Of a DNA stretch of 64,000 bases, positions 37,230 to 45,720 are shown piece by piece. Under the pieces are notes generated by a model. It saw nothing but the letters and a program-made list of their open reading frames with translations, searched no databases and was not told where the DNA came from. Position numbers and translations under genes: made by a program. Position 1 is the stretch's first letter; each line of letters starts with the position of its first letter. Source of the DNA: JAZKHE01 sp040385525 (GTDB taxonomy: Bacteria; Bacteroidota; Bacteroidia; UBA4408); assembly GCA_040385525.1 (NCBI GenBank), contig JAZKHE010000004.1:124001-188000 (forward strand). Direction: 5' to 3'.

Positions 37230-37748
37230 ATGAATTTTACTGAAATTTTAAGCGATAAAAGTTTAAAACCAAAACAAATTACAGAGAAACTTTGTGATTA
37301 CTTGGTCAATAATCCCGAACAACTTAACGAGTTAATAGCTTTTGCAGAAAAAAGTACAGATTCTGCAAAAGCAACTTGTATTGAAGCGATTGAATTTGCA
37401 ACAAAAAAAAATACAAGTATTGCAAACCAAAAAATGTTCGATTTTGTAGTTAATTCGCTAAGAGAAAAGGCTCCACGAGTTAAATGGGAATCTGCAAAAG
37501 TTATTGCAAATACAGTTTTTGTTTTTAGTAAGAATTTAGACGATAGTATTTCTAATTTATTAATAAATACTGAACATACAGGAACGGTTGTTAGATGGAG
37601 TGCTGCAAGCGCTTTAGGCGAAATAGTAAAACTAAAAACAAAACACAACAAAGAACTTATTCCTGCTATAGAAGCAATTTGCAAACGCGAAGAAAAAAAA
37701 AGTATTGTTAAAATTTATGCTACTGCATTAAAAAAAGTACAAGCTTAA
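37230..37748 (+). CDS. HEAT-repeat-like protein
   Basis: A 172-residue all-helical cytoplasmic protein with HEAT-like pairs, e.g. LREKAPRVKWESAKVIANTV and VVRWSAASALGEIVKLK. It probably mediates protein contacts. The last base of its stop overlaps the start of the SMR gene (TAATG), so translation is coupled. Confidence 0.78.
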   Translation: MNFTEILSDKSLKPKQITEKLCDYLVNNPEQLNELIAFAEKSTDSAKATCIEAIEFATKKNTSIANQKMFDFVVNSLREKAPRVKWESAKVIANTVFVFSKNLDDSISNLLINTEHTGTVVRWSAASALGEIVKLKTKHNKELIPAIEAICKREEKKSIVKIYATALKKVQA

Positions 37749-38074
37749 TGAATTGGATTTTAGTAATAATAGCTGGCTTGTTTGAAGTAGGTTTTGCAAC
37801 TTGTTTGGGCAAAGCCAAAACAACACAAGGCAACACTTCTACCCTATGGCTAGCAGGCTTTTTTATTTGTTTAGCAATAAGTATGTTTTTACTTTACAAA
37901 GCAACACAAACTTTACCAATTGGCACTGCCTATGCAGTGTGGACAGGAATTGGCGCAGTTGGAACAGTTATAATTGGCATTTTAGTGTTTAACGAACCTA
38001 CTGATTTTTGGCGTGTGTTTTTTATTAGTACACTCATTATTTCTATTGTAGGTTTAAAATTTGTGTCGAATTAA
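37748..38074 (+). CDS. Small multidrug resistance (SMR) transporter, SugE/Gdx-like
   Basis: A 108-residue protein with four helices and the SMR signature: conserved Glu in WILVIIAGLFEVGFAT (Glu13), then TLPIGTAYAVWTGIGAVGTV. The GLFEVGFA form resembles Gdx/SugE guanidinium exporters more than EmrE, but lone sequence cannot settle the substrate, and I see no guanidine riboswitch upstream. It starts by stop-start overlap with the HEAT gene. Confidence 0.9.
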   Translation: MNWILVIIAGLFEVGFATCLGKAKTTQGNTSTLWLAGFFICLAISMFLLYKATQTLPIGTAYAVWTGIGAVGTVIIGILVFNEPTDFWRVFFISTLIISIVGLKFVSN

Positions 38075-38097
38075 TTATTAGAGAATACTTTTATTGG

Positions 38098-39807
38098 ATG
38101 TCAAAATTTTTCGTAAAATACAGCTACTTTCTTTTAATATTACCTGTTGCACTTCTTTTACTTTCTATAAAAGCAAACTTAAATTCTAATTTCACTCCAG
38201 AAAGAGTTCTATATATCTATTTAATTCTTTACCTATTTTCAGCACTTTTAATAAACAAAAAATTAAAGTTTTATTATACTTCTTTAATATACATTGTTTC
38301 TATTCTTGTTACATATTTTGAATGGTGTTTTGTAAGTCTATATCACGAAAGAATTAATACGTCAACTATATTTATTTTATTAGAAACTAATAAAGATGAA
38401 TTAATAGAGTTTGTTCAGCAGTATTTAAACTTTAAGATGATGTCCGTTTTGACATTACTTCTTCTTGTTTCGTTTTTTATTCTTAAATGGTTAAAAATTT
38501 CAATAGATAATTACACAACTAATCAAATTTTTTATGAAATAAAATCCGATTTAATAAAATTAACTACGAGCCCAATTCTACTTAAAATGAAGGCTTCTCA
38601 TCATTATATTAATGTAAATAATAGACGAAAAATAACGGCTGTACTAGTTACTTTTTCAATTTTAGTTTTTATTTATATAAATGCAAACCATCATAAACAA
38701 CATTTGTTTTATATTGCTAATGATAGTTATTTGAAATACAAAAAAGAGAAAAAAAAATACAATGATTTTTTATTTGGAAACAACAAAAGTCATGATAATC
38801 TACAATCAAAATCAAATAACCCAAAATCACAAAAAGAGACGTATGTTTTAGTTATAGGTGAATCAACAACTAAAACACATTTACAATTGTACAATTATTA
38901 CAGACCTACTAACCCACTACTTTCAAAAATAAAAAAAGAGTTAGTCGTTTTTGAAGATGTAATTAGTCCACATACTCACACAATAGCAAGCTTAGAAAAA
39001 ATACTAACCTTGGCTAATTACGAAAATCCAAACAAAAAATTTGATGGAACAATTATTGAAATAATGAAACAAGCGGGTTTTAAAACCTATTGGATTTCAA
39101 ATCAAATTCCAGTTGGTTACCACGAAACTTTATCTACAACAATTGCAAAATTATCCGACAAATCAATTTTTACAAACACAGGTAATGATGATGGCGATCA
39201 AAAATCACTTGACGAAAAAGTATTGCCTCATCTAGAAAAAATACTTAACGAAGATATTTCAAAAAAATTTATTGTTATCCATTTATTAGGCACGCATGTT
39301 CAATACAATAACCGGTATCCTAAATCTTTTAGTTTATTTAATGATAAACCAGTTACAAAATTCCCAACAGAATATTCAAATAGTATTATAAATTATTACG
39401 ACAATGCTGTTTTATACAACGATTACATTATTTATAATATAATTCAAAAATTAAAAGTAAACACTACAAACCAAAGCTCATCATTAATCTATTTATCCGA
39501 CCATGGCGATGAAGTGTATGATACTGTTGATGGTTCAGGACATAATGAATCTAATCCAACCTACTCAATGTTCGCAATACCTTTTATTTATTGGTCGAAT
39601 AAAATCGAAGAAATTAGAAAATTTGAGCAATACAAAAAAAGAAAATACATGAGTGACGATTTAATTTTTTCGGTTGCAGATATCGCAAATGTAACATTTA
39701 CGGCTAACGAAGCTGAAAGAAGCATTTTCAATGCTAATTTTAAAGATAGAAAAAGAAGTGTTAAGGATGGGAAAGATTTTGATCAATTATTTAAAACTGT
39801 AAATTAG
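38098..39807 (+). CDS. Lipid A-type phosphoethanolamine transferase (sulfatase superfamily)
   Basis: A 569-residue membrane enzyme. Four to five membrane helices lie in the first 210 residues; the periplasmic alkaline-phosphatase-like domain begins at LVIGESTTKTHLQLYNYYRPT near 250. The probable nucleophile is a Thr in SPHTHTIASL near 290, and a metal-binding SDHGDEVYD lies near 467, followed by HNESNP. It should transfer phosphoethanolamine from phosphatidylethanolamine to lipid A or a core sugar (EptA/CptA type), leaving diacylglycerol. The gene abuts the next one (TAG ATG), which encodes a menorin/GDPD-like protein. Confidence 0.88.
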   Translation: MSKFFVKYSYFLLILPVALLLLSIKANLNSNFTPERVLYIYLILYLFSALLINKKLKFYYTSLIYIVSILVTYFEWCFVSLYHERINTSTIFILLETNKDELIEFVQQYLNFKMMSVLTLLLLVSFFILKWLKISIDNYTTNQIFYEIKSDLIKLTTSPILLKMKASHHYINVNNRRKITAVLVTFSILVFIYINANHHKQHLFYIANDSYLKYKKEKKKYNDFLFGNNKSHDNLQSKSNNPKSQKETYVLVIGESTTKTHLQLYNYYRPTNPLLSKIKKELVVFEDVISPHTHTIASLEKILTLANYENPNKKFDGTIIEIMKQAGFKTYWISNQIPVGYHETLSTTIAKLSDKSIFTNTGNDDGDQKSLDEKVLPHLEKILNEDISKKFIVIHLLGTHVQYNNRYPKSFSLFNDKPVTKFPTEYSNSIINYYDNAVLYNDYIIYNIIQKLKVNTTNQSSSLIYLSDHGDEVYDTVDGSGHNESNPTYSMFAIPFIYWSNKIEEIRKFEQYKKRKYMSDDLIFSVADIANVTFTANEAERSIFNANFKDRKRSVKDGKDFDQLFKTVN

Positions 39808-40566
39808 ATGAAACGCAAATTCATTCTATTATTTTTAGGAATTCTATTATTTGGTATATTAAGTTTCTTTTTATTTTTTTCAGATAACTTTTTAAAGTTG
39901 TTATTTAATCAAAAAATTTGGGTTCATAGAGTAAATAGTATTGAAAAATTAGACGAATTAAAAGCTGACTATTACGGAGTTGAGCTAGATGTTGTTTTTG
40001 TAGATTCATTAAAAAAATTTGATATTAATCATCCTCCAGAAAAATCAATTCAACTTTTTTTAGAAGAATATCTATCTTCTGTTAGCCAAAATAAAACGCT
40101 ACATTTTTGGTTAGATTTTAAAAATCTAGAAGCTAAAAATCAAGAGCAAGCTATTAAAAATTTGAATTTTATATGTGATTCATTATCATTATTAAGAAAT
40201 AATTTTATTGTTGAGAGTAGCAATGTTTCTATGCTTAATGAGTTTTTAAAGGAAGGCTATCAAATAAGTTATTACTTGCATTGGCCGGGTTTATATTCTT
40301 TAAATAAAAATGAATTCAAACAAAAGTTAAATTCAATTAATGAGGAACTGAAAATTTACAAGTATAAAAACTATCTATCCTCAGATTATCGCGATTACGA
40401 GATTTTAAAAAAACAATTTCCTGAGCACGAAATATTGTTATGGTTAGATGATGCCTTTGGAAAACAAGATAAATTCAAGGATAGATTGCTTTTATATAAA
40501 ATGCTATTAGATAAAGATGTAAAAGTTATTTTAATTCGATACAAATCAAAAATAAACGAGCGTTAA
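39808..40566 (+). CDS. Menorin (FAM151)/GDPD-like predicted phosphodiesterase-fold protein
   Basis: A 252-residue protein with one N-terminal membrane anchor (about 5-25). The start of the domain, IWVHRVNSIEKLDEL (near 37-51), then GVELDVVF and FDINHPP, follows the DUF2181/menorin pattern (HAVNS...EADV...HPP), a PLC/GDPD-like TIM barrel. A later LHFWLDFKNL strand also fits. It is shorter than typical GDPD enzymes and the metal site is only partly visible, so catalysis is uncertain. It is directly joined to the phosphoethanolamine transferase gene, so a shared role in lipid A or glycerolipid turnover is inferred. Confidence 0.6.
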   Translation: MKRKFILLFLGILLFGILSFFLFFSDNFLKLLFNQKIWVHRVNSIEKLDELKADYYGVELDVVFVDSLKKFDINHPPEKSIQLFLEEYLSSVSQNKTLHFWLDFKNLEAKNQEQAIKNLNFICDSLSLLRNNFIVESSNVSMLNEFLKEGYQISYYLHWPGLYSLNKNEFKQKLNSINEELKIYKYKNYLSSDYRDYEILKKQFPEHEILLWLDDAFGKQDKFKDRLLLYKMLLDKDVKVILIRYKSKINER

Positions 40567-40602
40567 TAGTCAAGCTAAACAGCATCAATAACATATGTAA
40601 AA

Positions 40603-41328
40603 TTGGATAATTTATACCTCTTTATTTTTTTAGCTTTGCTTGCCGAAATTATTGGCACTGTAAGTGGTTTTGGCTCGTCGTTATTGTTTGTTCCAATAGC
40701 ATCTTATTTTTTCGATTTTCATTCTGTTTTGGGCATCACAGCTTTATTTCACTTATCGAGCAACATATCTAAAATTTATCTTTTTAAAAGAGGTATTGAT
40801 TGGAAACTTGTTTTAAAAATAGGAATACCAGCAATAGTTTTTGTAAGCTTTGGCGCTTACTTAAGTAAATATTTAACCACTAACTATTTAGAAATTGGTT
40901 TAGCCATTTTTTTAATTGCTGTTAGTTTATTGTTTTTAATTGTACAAAACATACAACTTAAACCCAATTTATTTAATGCCTTAGCTGGCGGTAGCATATC
41001 TGGCTTTGTTGCGGGTTTAGTAGGCACAGGAGGCGCCGTAAGAGGTATTACATTAGCTGCTTTTAGTTTAGAAAAAAACACGTTTATAGCTACTTCTGCA
41101 CTAATTGATTTTTTTATTGATGCTAGCCGAAGTGTTGTTTATTTTAACAATGGTTATATGCACAAACACGATTTGTTTTTGGTGCCAATACTTTTGGTAG
41201 TGAGCATTGTTGGAACTTTAGCTGGTAAAAAGATTTTAAACTACGTAAGCGAACAAAACTTTAAAAAAATAGTTTTGTACACCGTTTTAATTGTAGGAAT
41301 AAGCACTTTGCTTAAAGTTATAGCTTAA
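40603..41328 (+). CDS. TauE/SafE-family membrane transporter
   Basis: A 241-residue protein starting at TTG (40603), with eight predicted helices and the TauE/SafE features GTVSGFGSSLLFVPIASYFF at residues about 17-36 and AGGSISGFVAGLVGTGGAVRGI in the second half. Such proteins export sulfite, sulfoacetate or related anions; the substrate is not known. It is divided from the phosphodiesterase-like gene by 36 bases. Confidence 0.85.
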   Translation: MDNLYLFIFLALLAEIIGTVSGFGSSLLFVPIASYFFDFHSVLGITALFHLSSNISKIYLFKRGIDWKLVLKIGIPAIVFVSFGAYLSKYLTTNYLEIGLAIFLIAVSLLFLIVQNIQLKPNLFNALAGGSISGFVAGLVGTGGAVRGITLAAFSLEKNTFIATSALIDFFIDASRSVVYFNNGYMHKHDLFLVPILLVVSIVGTLAGKKILNYVSEQNFKKIVLYTVLIVGISTLLKVIA

Positions 41329-41346
41329 AATAGTTGGTAAAAATTG

Positions 41347-41426
41347 TGCCCAGGACGAGATTCGAACTCGCATGATTTCTCGCCACCCCCTCAAGATGGT
41401 ACGTCTACCAATTTCGCCACCTGGGC
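41347..41426 (-). tRNA. tRNA-Leu(GAG)
   Basis: On the minus strand an 80-base tRNA folds with acceptor GCCCAGG/CCTGGGC, anticodon stem CCATC/GGTGG, loop TTGAGGG (anticodon GAG), an 11-base variable arm and T-arm GCGAG-TTCGAAT-CTCGT. The discriminator is A and CCA is not encoded. The variable arm is short for a class II tRNA. Confidence 0.95.
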
Positions 41427-41462
41427 AATTATAAATTAATTATTTATTTTGCAAAAATAAAA

Positions 41463-43238
41463 CTAAAAACGAATTCCAGTAATTAAAACATCATCTAATT
41501 GTTCTTCGTTACCACGCCAATCGTTAAAGTAAGTAACTAATTTTTGACGCTGCTCTTCCATCGAAAATTTATTTATTTCCAACAAAATTTGATACAAGCG
41601 TTTGCGCGTAAATTTACGATTAGTTACTTCGCCAAACTGATCGATATAACCATCCGTAAACATGTAAAAAGTATCTCCCTTTTTATAATGAATAGTTTCA
41701 CTAGTAAACTGCTTAACTTCCTCGCCAATAAATATTCCAATCGGGAATTTGTTACCTCTATAGGTTAACAAGTTACCATCTCTAATTTGTACCAAGGTAT
41801 GATTAGCACCAACGAATTGTAAACTTTCTTTTGCTCTATCAATTGCGCAAAACGACAAATCCATTCCGTCTTTAACGGTTGATTCTTCTAAGGTTTGACG
41901 GATAGTACTGTTAAATAAAATATTGGCTTGGTTAATTACGTCTTCTGCATTGCCCGATTCGTTATCTTTTACGGCTTGTATTAAAACGTTGTTACCTACT
42001 AGCGAAATAAAGGCTCCTGGCACTCCATGACCTGTACAATCTACCACCGCAAAAAATACTTTATCTCCTTTTTGTTGCAACCAATAAAAATCGCCACTTA
42101 CAATATCTTTCGATTTATAAAAAACAAAATAATCTTGTAAATGCTTGTCTAAGGTAGTTTTTCCGGGCATTAACGATTCCTGAATATGACGCGCATATTT
42201 TAAACTGTCGGTAATGTTTTTATTTTTTTCTTCAATTAATTTAAAAGCACTAACCAATTCTATATTTCGCAAACGGAAAATTTCTTTTTCTTTTTCGCTT
42301 TTTTCTAACTCTAATTGATTTTGTAATGAATTAACTGCTACTTCATTATTTAAATCGTTAAGCTTACTTTTTGTGAATTCAAATTGTTCAAAACACTCAT
42401 ACGCTTTTTTATAATCGTTGTCGGCTTGATAAGTGTGCGCTAAATTTTTGTAAACCGATGCTACCAACATCTTCTCACCCATTTCGATTGCAGATGCCAA
42501 TGCAATTTTATGATGATAAATAGCTCTATCAAAATCTTGACGCAATTTATAAAAACTACCCAAGTTAGTATTTGAATTGGCTAAACCTCTTATATGATCA
42601 ATTTTATTACTTCGTTTTAAAGCTTCTTGAATTAAACCAAATGCTTTTGATGGCTGATTGCATTCTAAATAAACTTGCGCTAACGTATTTGATGCATCAG
42701 CTATGCCTAAATCATCATCTTGCTCATGCAAAATAGATAAACTTTTATTTAAAAAATCGATAGCCTTAGGAAAAGCATGCATTTTTAAATACGTATAACC
42801 CATGTTACCATAGAGATAAGCAATAGATTTAGTATCGTTTATTTCTGTAGAAATATCGAGTGTTCTAGTATAATATTCAATTGCTTTATCAAACTGATTT
42901 AAACCAACGTATACATTACCAATGTATCGCAAACAAATAGAAATTCTTTTTTTATCACCAATCAATTTAAATAATTCTTTCGATTTAAATAAATCGCTTA
43001 GCGCCAATTGATAATGCGATAGTAAATAATAAGCGGTACCCGAATTACAAAAGGAGTTTGCAATACCTTTTTGGTAATTTAACTTTAACGATAATTCTCT
43101 AGCAAGTAAAGATTGTTCTAAGGTTTTTTTAGGGAATGAAGCTCTAATTTTCCAACCCTGCGCATTCAATAAATCAACAGACTCAATATCTGTTTTTACT
43201 GAAACTATATGTACTTCTTGATTGGAATGCTCCGACAT
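41463..43238 (-). CDS. Soluble TPR-SpoIIE (PP2C-type) phosphatase
   Basis: A 591-residue cytoplasmic protein without signal peptide or TM. About six TPR units (residues 25-300: SICLRYIGNVYVGLNQFDKAIEYY...) are followed by a coiled coil (about 300-345) and a SpoIIE domain with metal-binding motifs SGDFYWL near 380, DCTGHGVPGAF, DGMDLSFC, FTDGYIDQFG and LDDVLITGI. Serine phosphatases of this type act on STAS anti-anti-sigma partners. It is the fifth TPR-SpoIIE protein of the window but lacks the membrane part of the four at 55-64 kb, so its TPRs should sense a cytoplasmic partner. Confidence 0.9.
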   Translation of the reverse strand: MSEHSNQEVHIVSVKTDIESVDLLNAQGWKIRASFPKKTLEQSLLARELSLKLNYQKGIANSFCNSGTAYYLLSHYQLALSDLFKSKELFKLIGDKKRISICLRYIGNVYVGLNQFDKAIEYYTRTLDISTEINDTKSIAYLYGNMGYTYLKMHAFPKAIDFLNKSLSILHEQDDDLGIADASNTLAQVYLECNQPSKAFGLIQEALKRSNKIDHIRGLANSNTNLGSFYKLRQDFDRAIYHHKIALASAIEMGEKMLVASVYKNLAHTYQADNDYKKAYECFEQFEFTKSKLNDLNNEVAVNSLQNQLELEKSEKEKEIFRLRNIELVSAFKLIEEKNKNITDSLKYARHIQESLMPGKTTLDKHLQDYFVFYKSKDIVSGDFYWLQQKGDKVFFAVVDCTGHGVPGAFISLVGNNVLIQAVKDNESGNAEDVINQANILFNSTIRQTLEESTVKDGMDLSFCAIDRAKESLQFVGANHTLVQIRDGNLLTYRGNKFPIGIFIGEEVKQFTSETIHYKKGDTFYMFTDGYIDQFGEVTNRKFTRKRLYQILLEINKFSMEEQRQKLVTYFNDWRGNEEQLDDVLITGIRF

Positions 43239-43255
43239 AAACGCTACTAAAGAAT

Positions 43256-43286
43256 CAAATGTAAAAAAAATTAATCCTACATCAAA
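43256..43286 (-). promoter_or_regulatory. Promoter-like pair TTTG-19-TACATTTG
   Basis: On the minus strand TTTG (43286-43283) and an exact TAnnTTTG match (43263-43256) are 19 bases apart, the best -33/-7 pair seen in the window. The ATG of the TPR-SpoIIE gene lies 17 bases downstream. Confidence 0.5.
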
Positions 43287-43401
43287 AAATAGCCCAAAAT
43301 AATAGTGTAAAACACCTAAACAATTACAAATACTTGTCTAAAGCCTTTGGAAAATTGATTTTATTTTATATATTGCATTAAATCAACAAAATACTTAAGC
43401 T

Positions 43402-43857
43402 ATGAAATCTTTATTAATAATTACTATTACTGCATTATTTTTTAATGCAACACCTCCAACTGAACAATCCAAAAAATTTTGTGATTGTTTAAAAGCTGCC
43501 GATGCTAAAAAAACCGAGCAAGAAAAAAACACAGCAAAAAAGAAGTGTTTAGAACTTGACGAAAAATTACGTGAAGAATTTGGTGAAGACAAAACAACAA
43601 AACAAGCTTATGTAAAAGAATGCGAAACATGTATGAGCGCAATTTCTGATGCCAAATATGGTATTGCTTTTAGCGAAACTAAAACGTATCAAGAAAAAAT
43701 TGATGATGTATGTGGATGCTTTACGAAAGCTACAAAAGCAAACGATATGAGTTATAAAATGCAATGCAGTAAATTACAGTCTCGCTACGCTAAAACATTT
43801 GAAGTTGATTCTGTTAAACGAAATTTTAATAAGACTATTAATTTAAATTGTCAATAA
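43402..43857 (+). CDS. Small secreted Cys-rich protein
   Basis: A 151-residue protein with a signal peptide and a lysine-rich helical mature part. Two similar blocks repeat a pattern of paired and single cysteines: FCDCLKAADAK...KKKCLELDEKL and VCGCFTKATKA...MQCSKLQSRY, with CETC between and NCQ at the end. This looks like an internal duplication of a disulfide-stapled helical module. The family is not recognised. Confidence 0.65.
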   Translation: MKSLLIITITALFFNATPPTEQSKKFCDCLKAADAKKTEQEKNTAKKKCLELDEKLREEFGEDKTTKQAYVKECETCMSAISDAKYGIAFSETKTYQEKIDDVCGCFTKATKANDMSYKMQCSKLQSRYAKTFEVDSVKRNFNKTINLNCQ

Positions 43858-43879
43858 ATTAATTACAAATATTTAATTT

Positions 43880-43910
43880 AAAAAAGCGCAGAAAATTCTG
43901 CGCTTTTTTT
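43880..43910 (+). terminator. Terminator
   Basis: AAGCGCAGAA pairs with TTCTGCGCTT around an AA loop, with A-run and T-run on either side, 23 bases past the stop of the Cys-rich protein gene. Confidence 0.88.
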
Positions 43911-43924
43911 ATATATTTATATTC

Positions 43925-45088
43925 ATGAAAAAAGTTACTTTACTTCTACTCTTAACTTTTGTTTACTTAAACAGTAATGCTCAAGTTAATTTTCCTGCAA
44001 AACCTACAAATTATGTAAGCGATGATGCTGCATTATTAAGCAGTTCGGAGCAAGAAGAACTAAATTTAAAATTAAAAGGTTTAGAAGAAAAAAGCTCTAA
44101 TCAAGTTTTTATATACATTTCAAAATCTCTAAATGGAAATAATTTAGAAGATTACACACAACAAATTTTTGATGCTTGGCAAGTTGGACAAAAAGGAAAA
44201 GATAATGGCGTTTTAATAACCGTTTTTATTGATGATAGAAAATTTAGAATTCAAACAGGATATGGCGTTGAAGCAATTTTACCTGATGTAACCTGTAATG
44301 CAATTCAAGACGAATACATAATTCCAAACTTTAAAAACGAAGATTATTTTGATGGCTTAAACCAAGCTTCAGACGCAATTATTTCTATAATTGGTGGAAA
44401 AAGCATTAAAGAACTTCTCAACGAAAAAGAATATAATCCAAGTATGGCAACAACCATTGTTGCTGCTATAGTTTCTCTACTTCTTTTTTTAATACTTAAA
44501 TATGTTAAAGCTGATAGCACAAGAAAAAAAACAATAAAAAAAGTTTTTGTAATTGCATATATAGTTTCTCTATTACTTGTTTTTATTGCTGTTGCTATGT
44601 TTACAAGTAAAATGAATTATCAGTTGTTGTTGCAGTCTTATAATATGTTTGGCTTTAATTTTTTAGTGGCTTTACTATCAACCTCTTTTATTGAAGAATA
44701 TTGCACTTCTAACACTTCAAAAAAAGTAAACTATTTTTTCTTATCATTTTTTATCACAACAATAATTATAGCTTACACAATTTATTGCTACGATTATAAT
44801 ATTCAGTTAATTAATTTAAATGATCTAGGAATAACATCAGATATAGGCATATTAGCATTTGTAACAACTGGAGTTAATTTAATTTATATGTTTGGTTTGT
44901 TTATGCATTCGGCTCCATCATCTGGTTCTTCTGGCGGTAGTTCTTATAGTTCTAGTTCATCAAGCTCTTATTCAAGCAGTTCCTCTAGTTATTCATCTGG
45001 TTCTAGTTCGTCATATTCTTCGGGTTCAAGTTTTAGCGGTGGTGGCGGTGGTCGTTCTGGCGGTGGCGGTAGCAGCGGAAGTTGGTAA
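43925..45088 (+). CDS. TPM-domain (YgcG-type) membrane protein with Ser/Gly-rich tail
   Basis: A 387-residue protein: signal peptide (ending NSNAQ), a TPM domain (YVSDDAALLSSSEQEEL, ISKSLNGNNLEDYTQQIFDAWQVG, IQTGYGVEAILPD) to about residue 155, four membrane helices (about 175-330), and a low-complexity Ser/Tyr tail (SSGGSSYSSSSS...) ending in Gly runs. Tail sequences like this are usual in YgcG relatives. The family has been linked to membrane or photosystem maintenance, with no proven activity here. A CAP protein gene follows by 15 bases. Confidence 0.88.
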   Translation: MKKVTLLLLLTFVYLNSNAQVNFPAKPTNYVSDDAALLSSSEQEELNLKLKGLEEKSSNQVFIYISKSLNGNNLEDYTQQIFDAWQVGQKGKDNGVLITVFIDDRKFRIQTGYGVEAILPDVTCNAIQDEYIIPNFKNEDYFDGLNQASDAIISIIGGKSIKELLNEKEYNPSMATTIVAAIVSLLLFLILKYVKADSTRKKTIKKVFVIAYIVSLLLVFIAVAMFTSKMNYQLLLQSYNMFGFNFLVALLSTSFIEEYCTSNTSKKVNYFFLSFFITTIIIAYTIYCYDYNIQLINLNDLGITSDIGILAFVTTGVNLIYMFGLFMHSAPSSGSSGGSSYSSSSSSSYSSSSSSYSSGSSSSYSSGSSFSGGGGGRSGGGGSSGSW

Positions 45089-45103
45089 TCTTAAATTAAA
45101 ATT

Positions 45104-45628
45104 ATGAAAAAACATTTTCTATTTATTCTTTTTTTATTTTCATTAGATACAAATCTTAAAGTGCCTGTATTAACAGGTTCAAGAGCCAATCAAAAAGAGG
45201 CTCAAACTGCTTTAGATTTTCACAACAAAGCTCGTAAAGATGTTAAAGTAAATAATTTAGAATGGTCGGTTGACTTAGCAAAGTATGCGCAAGAGTGGGC
45301 CGATTATTTAGCGGTTAATAATCAGTTTAAACATCGTCCATATAATGGAAAGTATAAACAACTTTACGGCGAAAATATTTTTTATGGTTGGGGAAAAGAT
45401 TATAAATTAATTGATGCATGCGAAGATTGGCACGAAGAAATTAAATTTTATAAAAAAGGAACCAAACTATCAGAAAGTAACTGGAATAAAGCGGGGCACT
45501 ACACACAAATGGTTTGGAAAACAACAACTAAAGTAGGAATAGGAATTGCCAAAGCAAAAAACGGAAAAGTGTATATTGTAGCCAACTACTCTCCTGCTGG
45601 AAATATGATGGGACAAAAACCGTATTAA
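45104..45628 (+). CDS. CAP (SCP/Tpx-1) domain secreted protein
   Basis: A 174-residue protein with a short N-terminal signal and a CAP domain: ALDFHNKARKDV, LEWSVDLAKYAQEWADYL, YGENIFYGWG, CEDWHEEIKFYK, AGHYTQMVWKTTTKVGIGIA and VANYSPAGN. The expected His/Glu cavity residues are present. Bacterial CAP proteins are extracellular, with roles suggested in lipid binding or defence. It follows the TPM gene closely and may be co-transcribed. Confidence 0.9.
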   Translation: MKKHFLFILFLFSLDTNLKVPVLTGSRANQKEAQTALDFHNKARKDVKVNNLEWSVDLAKYAQEWADYLAVNNQFKHRPYNGKYKQLYGENIFYGWGKDYKLIDACEDWHEEIKFYKKGTKLSESNWNKAGHYTQMVWKTTTKVGIGIAKAKNGKVYIVANYSPAGNMMGQKPY

Positions 45629-45639
45629 AGAACCAAGAT

Positions 45640-45720
45640 ATAAGATACAATAAATAAGATTCAAATACTCTCAACTATACACTCATAACTCTTAACTTAT
45701 TAATTCATAACTCTAAAAAA
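45640..45720. repeat. Low-complexity AACTCTYAAC-type repeat tract
   Basis: An AT-rich tract with repeated 7-10-base words such as ACTCTCAACTA, ACTCATAACTC and TAACTCTTAAC. It resembles the short-word tracts inserted in two of the phosphatase genes at 60.1 and 62.2 kb. It covers the whole space between the CAP gene and the next start. Confidence 0.5.

Noticed and set aside
41347..41426. A second tRNA or attachment site next to the tRNA-Leu
   Set aside because: The bases around the tRNA show no second clover-leaf, no repeated 3' end and no integrase, so no integration event is supported.
44892..45107. Frame rich in Val/Leu in the Ser/Gly tail of the TPM protein
   Set aside because: It is the +1 shadow of the low-complexity tail. 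The tail in the TPM frame continues a proper membrane protein.
45640..45720. CRISPR-like spacing in the repeat tract
   Set aside because: The words are too short and irregular, with no constant repeat and no spacers, and there are no cas genes.
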